Origin: Hybos culiciformis
Lineage: Eukaryota > Arthropoda > Insecta > Diptera > Hybotidae
Reading direction: 5' to 3'
Assembly: GCA_964007475.1 (NCBI GenBank)
Contig: OZ023273.1
Span: 6,362,176-6,426,175 of the forward strand
DNA length: 64,000 nt
Below, piece after piece: positions 29,301 to 41,300 of this stretch (its first letter is position 1; each line of letters opens with the position of its first letter). The translations under genes were made by a program, and so were the position numbers. The notes under the pieces are model-generated. The model saw only the letters and a program-made list of their open reading frames with translations, made no database searches and was not told where the DNA came from.

Positions 29301-32300
29301 AATTTCATAAAACAGAAGATAATGTTTTAATTATGGAGAAATTTAAGACTTTTTTAAAGCAACTTTTTTACAATATAAATTTATTTGTCAGGGTTTGCCA
29401 ACATTTGTATTTCATTTCCAGTATATCTATGGTATAGTTGTACGGAAAAGGAAGAAGTATTATCTGTGCCACAATTTTGCTTCTTCTTGGGTAATACATG
29501 TTTTAATTGAGTACTGTAGTAAATTCTTGCACTGCTTTGCTTTAAGTTTCAAATTTTTCATTTCCTGAAATAAGAAGTGGGTTAGAATTTTTTAAGTACA
29601 GTCGTCATTTCGCTATGTGTTTTATGTTGAAGAAAATTTAGATTCAAGTCTAATAACAGGTAAATGAATATTGATAATAATGAAATAATTTAATTGGAAC
29701 AAAAATCTTTAAAACCTTTTGTAATATTATCTATTTATTTTCTATTTTTGGAGCCTTAGGGATCCTTTGGTATCTATGAATGAGTTTTTTTTTCTTTTTT
29801 GTTATCAAAACTTGTGTCAACGTACATTGTGTCTGTAAAATTATTTTCCAATCTTTTTTTGAATTGATTTGGTTCATCTGTTACTGGTAATGTATTTTGA
29901 ACCTTAAAAATTTCTTTTTTACTGGAAATGTATTTCAAATGTGGACTAGGGTACTCTACAATTCGCCTACTTTAATCTTACCTAACATTATCTTACTTTA
30001 ATCAAACCGAACTGTATATATAAGAGTTAAATACAATTTTATCCATTCGGAAACAATAATTATGAGATGTTGTTTTGATGATGCTAGAGTCCTTATACAA
30101 TTAATTTTAATTTTTTCTCTTCAAATTATTTTACATTATGTATTCTATTTGAGTCATGGAAATTCTGAGTATAAATCCTGCTTTAACATAAATATAAAAA
30201 ATATTACTTAATTTCCTAAAAATATTAAACGCAATAAAATATCTTGTAACGAAGATGTTCAAACAAATTTTGAATTATATTATATACTGAAAAGTTTAGG
30301 AAAAAATATATTAGATGAATAAAAGTTGAAAAAAAATAAATAGAATTTGGGACAATACTACCTTTAATTATACTAAAAATTTTTTACCAATTAGGTGGAA
30401 ATTTTCTAAACATAAAAAAAACATTAATTTTTTTTTTCAGTCCCCAATAAAATTATGTGACACGAAATTAAAAAATAAATATTTAAGGAAAAGGATTTTT
30501 AATAAAAAATAAGATTTCATCTAGCCTGAAATTCTTAATTTGGAAACTTATTGTATATATTTGCGAATTATTTCAAGCAATTCAATAATAAACTAAGCAC
30601 TATAAATAAACAATTTATTGAAACTATAATTAAAGATATATCCATTTATTCATTTGTCAGATAAGAATAAATATATTTTGTATTGTATCTATATCGAAGT
30701 GGGAATGACTGACTTATTTAAAAAGAGACATAAGAGACATAGTTGAGTTACGACAATTTCCTTTTTTTTTACGATTTTTCAGATTAAGTAACCCCCGTTC
30801 CAAGCGGCTTTAAAATATTATTTCTTTGTTTGTATTGAACTTATGTTTCTATTGAGCGGTTTAGAAAGCAAATTATTAGTCATTTAAATTAGATTGTATA
30901 ATTTAGTTTCCAAGAATATTTTAATTAATTTTTTATAGAAATTCTTCTCCTAGTTTTATATAAATGTCTCTTTAAATATGTTTAAATAATATACAATTTG
31001 TCATTTTGCTTTTAATATCTATTTGCTATGGAATTTTTATTTTCTTTTATACATTTAGTATCGAATTTTTATGTTTCCAGGTGTAATTTTCCAGATGTCC
31101 TCGTTTAGCGGATTTTAATTTGTTATCTTTTTTTGTTACTTATTTTTGTTTTTTTTGTTCCTTTTTATATTTAAAAAAGATTAAAAAAAATTCCCAAATT
31201 TATTCACTCATGGCTGGTCTAAAACAAAATACATTTTCTAAGTGTTAATGTCTTTGAATAATATCCTTATAATTTTTTATTAGTTTAATTTAAAAGAAAG
31301 TTTAAATCTCTTATAATCTGTATTAAAATTACATTGAAGACATTGAAAGGCTTTTAAAAAAAAAATAAGAAAATTTTATTTTTTTTGAAGTCTACGTATT
31401 GTATTAGCATAAATTAAAAGTTTCGGTTTCAGTTACATTTTACGATATTTCCTTTTTCATACGTCTTTTTGTTGAAGGACAGCCTCAACACAATAAACAC
31501 ATATTCTTACATAAGAATTGTGTTCGTTTAAAATCCACACATCCAACTATGTTATACAAACAACTATGTTTGATATTTTTCCGCAAGCTTTCAAACCCAT
31601 ATAAATTTGTAATATGATGATAAGATTCTATATTAATCTCGCAATTTTTGGTTTTAACTATCGGCTCTCAGCAGGCCCGTTCCTGGTGGGGGTGCAGAAG
31701 GTGCTCCCGCACGTGAGCGGCCAAGTCAAAGGGTGGCCGACGACCAACTATTATATTTAAAAATAATAAAATTTAAAAAAAAATTGCTTTTAATTTTCAG
31801 TACTAAACTGTAAAAAATTAAATTTGGTCGAATTAAGTAGAGGGCAAGTTTTCATAAAACATATCGTAATTTTTTTTATCTATTTTCCAATTTACTTATT
31901 TTTTTTTTTAAATTCCATGACAAAAATTTAAATTTTGCTATCAAAAATGTGTAAGTATTAATAAGGGCGGCAATATTGTTTTTGCACCTGAGCGGCCAGA
32001 ATGGTACTGGCTCTCAGTACCATTCCTGGTTCCAACTCTGTTTGATCTAAAAATATAAAAGTATTTGTTTGCAACGTAGATAAAATAAAAGCATTAAATT
32101 TATTTAAAAGGTGTAATAAGGCTTTATATACTATCATTTTTCGTATGCAGTATAAAATGATTCTAAGCATAAGCATGAGTTTTATGTCACCAAAATCTTG
32201 TCATAATCTACAAAGTATAAAAAAGACAAGAATATAGTACATATTGGACAGGTTAGTTGTTTTTCATTACCAAATTCATTTTATAATTATAATTCAATTT

Positions 32301-35300
32301 TTCATAAATTAATCTTCTTAAAAATAATAATTATATTACCGTATTTCCTAAGTATAATCAAAGAGTATACATACTCTTTGGTATAAAACGTAATACATTA
32401 GTATATTTGTACGAATCTAAGTTTTATTTTCATCATTGTATAAATATAAATTATTTTATAATTTTATAAAATAATTAATTTTTAATTTTAATAATAGACA
32501 CTTAAACACTTTGGAATATTCTTGCCAAGTCTGGAATCCATTCTACGCAGCTCATATCTCTAGATTGGAATCGGTTCAAAAAAATTTCCTTCGTTTCGCT
32601 TTGAGGAGACTGAATTGGCAGGATAATTTTAATTTACCTCCATACACTGACAGACTTCAACTTCTAAATCTCCCAAGTCTGGAGAATAGAAGAGCTTATT
32701 TGTCGTTCAGCTTTATCCATAAAGTCATCGAAGGAAAAACGACAAGTAGCTGTTTAATGTCTAATCTATTTTTCAATGTGCCCTCAAGAACTCTTAGAAA
32801 TTTTGATGTCATTAGTATTCAATTTTCCAGAACCAATTATGGTCAATATAGCCCACTTAACTCCCTATTCAAAATTTATAACCGATACCATTTCCTTCTT
32901 CAGTTATACGTTTTCGAAAGTCCTTCTTTTAAAAGTAAATTTTATCATAATTTTTTAATTAATTCAAACTAAGTGATACATTATTTAATAGTAAATACTG
33001 CTGCTTTGTATATATTCTTACATCCCTTATTCAAATTGATTGTACATATATTTAATTTAATTTTATTATCATTAAGTTGTATTCGCTTGTATTAAGCATT
33101 TGAAATAAATAAATAAATAAATAAATAAATTCTCCTAAATAAAGCTTGAAAATTTTGCAGGACTTCCTTAAACGTAATGTTTCTAAATTAATTTTCATTT
33201 TATCTAGAAACATCTTAATTATAAAATATATAGTATCTACCTCGATCATTATTTTTTATGTCACAAAAGATGATAATAAAGTGAGTAATAAAAATGTTCA
33301 ATTTCACATAAATTTATATTGCGTCAAAAAATAATAATCCTTTTTTGGTTTTATTTTCACAAATAGGCTAAACTTGGTCTTTTGGTCACTAAATAATAAA
33401 CACCAAAATGAAATAAAAAGAAAAAAAAAAATTATCTCCTTTTACACAAAAAAAGAAATAAATCAGCAAGTAATTTTTTTTATACATGAATATAATATGT
33501 TTTATTTACAACAACCGTCCGTTTTATGCAAAATCTTAAATTATTTTTAATTTAATTGTCCGCATTATGTGTAATCAAATAATTAATATAATTTGAAACC
33601 TGAAAAAAATCTAATTAAAGTCGAAAGCTTTGATTGAATCATTCATATGTTTATGGTGCTTTATGTCTCACGCGACGCATGTGTTAGAATTCTTTAATAC
33701 CAACAAATTTTGTCCTAAGTTGATATGAACTCATTTATTACCAATTTCTATATCAATTCATACATATAATTGTCAAAATCTGTAACTGCATGACTGACTG
33801 ATTCTAAAATTTTCAATAAATTTTTTGCACAAATATTTGCATTAATAAAATATAAATAAATAAAAGGAATTTGATATGATGCAGCTCTGGTTTTTATGTT
33901 CTTAAAGCTGAGTGAGAAAAGAAACTAGTTCGTTTTAAACCTCGAATAGAAAATTGGTGGTTTAAACTTGGTATTTTCGAAAATAAAATATACAACGGAG
34001 TTAAATGAATTTTATGATCAATTTATCGGTCACGCACTTGATAAAATAAATTTTTACTCCAATTTCGAGTCCGGACGATAACTTGTCTATTAAATTGATC
34101 GCAACCTTAAAATACATAACTGAGATAAAAAAAAATAAATCAGTTTAGTCATTATACATGACTCTCTTTCAGACCTATTTTGTCCAATGGGCTCATTTTT
34201 TATTTTATTTTTTTGTTAATTTTTAATCTCTTAAATATTGAAAAAAGATACATAATTTTTTAATATTATTACAAAGATTATTTAAAGGACTTTTTTCCTT
34301 TTTTTTTATTTTTTTTTTTTTTTTTTAAATTCCACTTTATGAGAAGATTTATAATCTGATTTCTTAGACAATAAAAATCGTCTGTGAAATGATTTTTTTT
34401 TTCCATCTCAAATATTTTTAGTAGGTACTATTTTTTATTTTTTTTTTTGTGTTCTTTAACATTATTTAATTTTTTTTTTGCTTTTTTTGTACAACGAAAG
34501 GATTGTAATAAATTTTCCTTTTCTTTTTTCGTATTATATTTATGGGAAAAATGAGAAAAAAAAAGAAGCTAATAAAATATAAAAATAACTGTAAAAATTA
34601 AGGGTGGATTTGCAATAAAAAGTATCCTTAAACACACATATTAAATTTTATATTTTCGTCGACGAAAAAAAAATAAAAAATAAATTTATATAAAAATTAT
34701 TTGGACAATATGAAATTTTTGAAATTTTTATCTTAAAGAAATAAATTTCTTTGTTATTTTCTATATTTTATTTTTTTATTTTTAATTTAATGCCTTTAAG
34801 CATTTAATTTTTTGGTATTTTTTTGTATTTATGTTGGCAAAGACAGAGAAAAAGGATTTTTTTTTTTTTGAAATTATTGAAGTTATATATTGAAGAACTT
34901 TTTCCAATCTCGGTTAACAAAAACACTCAATTACAAATTTTCTTATTATTACAAAAATGATGTTTCAATTAAATTTTGATTGCATAGAAATTTTTATTGA
35001 GGTCAATAAGGATAATAAATATATATATAATTTGTAATAGACATTTTATTTTCAATCATGCGGCGGTCTTATCATAAAAGAAAAAGAAAAAAAAGAAAAG
35101 GTTCGCTCTTATAGACTTTAAGGTAGAAATTAAATTAGTTTATATTAGAATGGTTTTTTTCTGATAATTTCTTAAGGCAATTTTTATTTAATTTATATAT
35201 AATTTTGTATATAGTCAAGTTAGTTAGGCTGGACGCTTTTTATATATATACCTAATTGTTTGGATTTTACTATATGAGCCGAATATTGCCTTTGGCGACC

Positions 35301-38300
35301 TATTCTAATTAACTTTGTATGTATAATCATGTAATTCAAGATTGAGCACAACGATCGATTATAATCCATAATTTTTTTTATTTGAATGGAATAAAGTTAT
35401 AAATATAAAAAGTTTTTTTTTTTGATTTATTTGTATAAAAATGTAAAAACATTTTCTTGTATAAAGACTTTAATTTTTTCTCAGCAATGAGGATTTTAGT
35501 TAATAATGTTCTTTTACAATTTTATGAGGTCATAAATGAATTTCAGAAAAAAACTTAAGCTTTTTTTTTTTTTTTTACTTAACATGTAATAAATTAGAAC
35601 AAAAAGATTGTTTTCTTTTCTTTTGAACATATATGTGCATAAATAATAAGATAGAATAATTTTCTTTTGTATAAGTACATGTTCAAGATTTTATTTTTAA
35701 ACATTTTTATAAACTTATTTTATTATTATTTTTTTGGCAAACGAGAATATTATGTAGCTCAAAGATAAAAATTATTTTTCTTAAACCCTATTTGAGTTTT
35801 TTTTATACATATATAAACTTATTTATTATAATATTTATTAGCTCAATATAAATAATATGAAATAAAAACAATATGCAGGATATTGAAAGAGAAATATGAC
35901 TCTATATGACGTCCGCTCAGTGTCATAACCACAATAATAAATGTGAATTTATAGAGATTTTAAAAAAAAAATTGTGATTTTTTGTTTGTCATTTTTAGAT
36001 TTGTATGATTTTGAGTTTGTCTATATTATTTTTCTTGATATTTTTCATTTGAATTGTTCTTTGGATTATTATTGCTACGTGATAATTCAATCACATAAAA
36101 ATAAGTGAGATTATTTTGAGATTTTAGAGAGTTTCCATGGCGGCATTAGTTTTTATACTTTTTTGTTGTTTACATAAATGTTGCATTTATGATAATAAAA
36201 TAATTTAGAGTAAAAATGTTTATAAATAAAATTAACAATCGAAGTAATGTTTTTCATTATAAGGTATTTGTTGAGATATAATATATAATCATTCGAGTCA
36301 AGTTATTTTCATATGACTCATTATTATTTTCTTCTATACCATTTAGTTATGTTGCATACACTTTTATACATTGTAGGAAGGTAGGTATTTTTTTTTTCTA
36401 AATATAACTCAAAAATTAAGTTTATTTTGAAATTTTCCATCGGCTTTGTTATAAGCCCTATCAAAGTAGTAAAAGAATAACTGCAATTAAATTTCGATTT
36501 CTGTGAAATTCGGATAGATAAAGCTACAATTAAAACAAAATTAAAAAAAAATTATGAACTGATGTTCAATTTTGTGTAGAGCTGTTGTATTTTAAAAACA
36601 GCGGTTCAGTAGCAGGTAGAAATACAATCAAACTGAAGAGATATATGTATATCTGGAATGGAAAATGTTTTATTTTAATAATTTTACCTTAATTTAACAA
36701 AATAAAATGAATATCTGAACCAAATTTTGTTTACAAAATATAAAACAATTAATTGCTTGTTGTTTTGTGGGAAGTCAATTTAATGATGTGTACAAATAAA
36801 ACAAAAGTTATTGTTTTATATCAATGTTACAGATATATATATATATATATAACAAATCGTCCGTATTAAGCCAAAACTCTCTGAACAGTAAAAATATTTT
36901 ATTTCTTAAAGTGCTGAAACGAATATAAACTTTTCTTTTTCACTGTAGTTTTTTTGGTTTTCTATTTATTTTGATCAAATATTTTTTAAGAAGGTATATA
37001 GAAAAAACTATTATCAAAGTTATGTGTAATAAGATTGATATTACAAACTGAAATTAAAATCTTTCGATGCTTATGTCTACAAATTAGTTTTTGTAAACTA
37101 AAGTTTTGATATTTCATGAAATTGGTCGCCTTAATATCTTAATGAAAAAAAAAGTAAATGTAAGATGTAATAACTTTTTTTGCAATAAAAATGTTGAATT
37201 TGTAATTAGTCAGTTTTGACACAAGACCAAAGATACATAATATAATTTATTTGTTTTATAAATGTTAAGAGATTATAGGTGTGAGAATAAAAATGTTGGT
37301 GTCTGAATCTGACAGATATAATTTTTGTTTTTTTGCACAACAATGATTTAGCGAACACGAAGAAACTTCAACAATTAATTTTGTTTATACGAACACATAT
37401 GTATGTACATATTTGTATTTACACTGTTTTTTGGGAATTAATTGATTTTATTGATGATTCATATAATTTGTTGATGTGATGAACAATCTAACAATTAGTA
37501 AAGATTATTATTTATTAATGATTTTGTTTTGATTTTGTGTAAAATAAAATTTAATGTTTTAGTATTTTATTTTTCTGTATTTTGATAAATGCTTAAACTA
37601 GAAAATATGTGTCAAAATCATAATGGATACGTGAGACATTGTGTATATTATAAGCTTAAAAAGTTCTTCTGTATAAACAAAAAAAAATTAAAATATTGAC
37701 GTAGAAAGATATCAAAAAAGGAATATGAACATTTCCTGATGTAAAAATTTTGTTGTCGATTGATTAATGATTCCTCTGAAGTTTTAGACAAAATATATAT
37801 CGGAAAATATATTAAGCATCTCCAAAAATTGGCTTAAAAAGTAAGAAGATATAGCGTCAAAGTGACTTATCTCTAATGTCGATTGAACTCAATTATATCT
37901 TAGTTTTTAGCGAAATTAAATAGAACACTAATAAAAATGAAACAAATTAAAAAGCTAATATTTCCAAAGGGCAAAAAATTAATTTTTGGTGCCCTTTTGT
38001 TCAAGTGTTATTTCTTTTAAAATGGAAATATTTTTCCTTTATTAATATTAAATTTTTTGTATTAGCTACATTTTAATGTGGAAGACAAAGTGATGATTTT
38101 AGTTTCCTCTTCTTTTTTTTTTAAAGTTTAACGTGGACCGAGTCCTGTGACCTTCCTGTGACCTACTTTTAAAATCATAAATGAACAAAATATTTCATAA
38201 TATCACATTATTGCTATTATGTATAAATAGCATAATATTGTATTAAATATAAGATTATGTAATTATGTTACGTATGTATGTATAAAATTATCTAATGGAC

Positions 38301-41300
38301 ATTAACAATCATTTATAACGTCATATTATTTGATAAACAATTTTTTATTGATTCTCTTCTTAATGTACTTATGGGGAAAATATTTATTTATCATTTCAGT
38401 TATGCTTTTACGCTTAATTTTATTCTATTTTTGATTATATGTACAGATTTTAGAACTACATATTCAAATACAAACTACTAATATTAACCACATTGAAAAC
38501 GATGATCGATACCTGTAACAGTTTCAAATTGGATAAATTTTCCACTTACACCTATATGCTTGATTTTAGTTCTGATTAAAAAAATTTAATTTACCTCATA
38601 TTGGCTAACCTGATAAAAAAAAACAGTTTTAACCAAAATAATTTTTAATTGAAGGATTTTTTGATGCTTAAAAGCTACAGGAAACATTTGTTGTAACAAA
38701 TGTCATTCATTGGGTTTCAAATTTGTCTTTCACATTGGGTTTCAAATTTGTCTTTTTAAAATCTAAAAAAACAATCCTTGAATCCATCTTAAAACTTTTC
38801 TTTTTCTCAAAAAGAGAAGAAAACAAACTTTAAACAAATCTAAAAATTTTACCTTAAGCGTGTCTTCGAAGTTTACTCTTCTCAAGAATTACCAAAACTT
38901 AAACCACTAATTGATATAATTAAAAATCTTTAATTAAAAATTATTCAAATTTAAAAAAAAAAAAAAGAAAAAAAGGTGAAAATGTGGTTTTTTGCTCTTG
39001 TTCTTTGTTTTATTGGAAAAATTTCTCAGAAAGGATTTAAAGGAAAAAGGAAAAAAAAAAAGAAAAAACAGATTCATTAAAAACAATTCGTGTTGTGTCC
39101 CTAATGGCGTTTTTTGATGTTATTTTAAATGGATTTTCCTTCTTTTTTTTTTTTTTATGCTGTCGATAAAAAGTGAAACATTATTGTGTACTTATTAAAT
39201 GAATTTCAAGTATTGTTTTTTAATTTTTTTTTTTTTTTTCGCTTTGAAACTGTATCCTTGTAAAGAAAATTATTTTTATTAGAAATTTCTGTTGGTAGAG
39301 GATTTTATTGGCAGAGTTTGTGCAAAAAAATAAATAAAATAAAACGACAAATAATCCAAGCAAAATAACAAAAAAAAAAAAATCAATAAATATTTTTTTA
39401 TTCTTGTGCAACTTATTTGTCCATTTGGAAATACATTATTTTTCTATTTGTAAAAATAATATTTATAAACTAAATTATATATGTATGTACATTTTTATTT
39501 TTAACTATGTTCAGAAAGCAGAAAACATAATAATATTTACAATATACATGTTATCACACATATACCTACTTTATTGAAGTTTTTAGTTAATAATTTTGGG
39601 ATGGTTTTGTGGTATTTCTTTTTTCGAATTATGGCTTTAATGATAATGGTTGAATTGAACATATATAAATCTACCACAACGTTGAGTTTTCTACAAGTTG
39701 CTATGAAACGAATATAAATTTAATAAAATAAAGCATTATCATTAGGAATGAGGAAAACATAAAATTTAAGATAAAATAGTCTAATAATTGTAAATGAAAA
39801 ATAAATAAAATATAAGTACTATTAAAATTTCGATCTCTGTAATAAAATCAATCAATTATTGAAAATAAATGAATCTATAAAAAAAATATTAACATTAAAA
39901 TAAAATAATATGTGAAGAATTTTTATATTATAAATTTTTACAAAAATTATTGTTCAGAAGCATCTATATTTTATTTGTTTATATTTATATACTTTACAAA
40001 ATAGTGTAAACAAAAGCGGCTCTCTTATTGTATAAATGATTCAATTATAAAAAAAAAATGAAATAAATTTATGAGTCTATTGAAAAACTAAATATTATAT
40101 TCAAAATTTAGATTAATTTTTTCACAACTACTAATTACATGCTATAAATTTTAAATTATTAAATTCTTATAAAAAAAAAACATAGAAATTTAATTATTGT
40201 ATTGTAGATTGAAAACTATATTTTTGTTGGCCTGAGTTTTCTTAAATTCAAATAAATTTTATAAAATTAAATTTAAAATTATATTTGAAAATGAGTTTAA
40301 TAAAAAATGTCTAAATTTCAATTTAAATCAACTATTCAAATTTTATTCGCTTTTTACAATAATTTTACATTTACAAGTTTACAATAAGCTTTTATATATG
40401 TTATTTTGGAACATCAAAAACGTCAATTATTTCTTGCTAATTTAAGTTTTTAATTCCATATAAAATATACTTACATTACATATATGTATTATAAATAGCA
40501 ATTACAATTTAGTTAATTTCCTGTTCTGAAAATTAATCAAAAATCAAATTAGTAAATATTCTAAATATAAATTATTTTAAAAAAGAAAATTATTTTAATA
40601 ATTATAAATAAATGTATAATAAATATAAATTTGTATATATTTTTAAAGATTGATTGAACTTTTGTGAATGAAAAATATGTCATTCATGTAAATGAATTAT
40701 GAAATCACAGAATTTTTTAATGTAGTTAACTATACTATAGAAATACTTTAACCCATAATATTATAGTGAAACTATTAACTAGAAGGATTTGTAGAGAAAA
40801 TATCATATTTTAAATCTTGCATTAAAAAAAAATTAAATTAAGGACATGTTCATGGTTACCGCAATGTAACAATTATTATGTGCATTTGTATAGTGCGTAT
40901 TATAAATGTAATTACATGTGACGTGTAGCAGTTTGTTTGTGCCTACCAATATATTTTTTATTTTTGTTTTCAAAAATAACCCACAAATTTATCCAAACGT
41001 TTTTGTGAAGTTAAAATGGATTTATATATCATTGGAATTCTCAAGTGACTTTAAAGCATTTAAATTTTAAAACATTTAAAAAAAAAACCAACAAAAAATC
41101 TCATCAATTTTTTTTTCCAATATCCGTTTGTATAATCAATTCTAATTTTTATTTATTTCAGACAGAACAATTGTCATTTCTATGTGGTTTGTTTGCGGTC
41201 ATAGTATTAGGAAATTTAGCTGTTTTGGTGACAATGTTTATGAATAAAAATCGTAAATCAAGGATGAATTTTTTCATTAAACAATTAGCATTTGCAGGTA

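Larger units (their letters stand above)
8373..41161 (+). other. CcapR intron 1 (about 32.8 kb)
   Basis: It runs from GTAAGT at 8373 to TTATTTCAG at 41161. The content is mostly AT-rich low-complexity DNA with microsatellites: (GATA)-like at ~24720-24770, (AAAT)n at ~26853-26870 and (AT)n at ~36834-36851. There is a 23-bp tandem duplication of CATTGGGTTTCAAATTTGTC at ~38708-38755. The transposon relics are listed separately. I found no recognisable gene on either strand, and the open frames present have the Phe/Ile/Lys/Asn composition of random AT-rich sequence. Confidence 0.75.
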
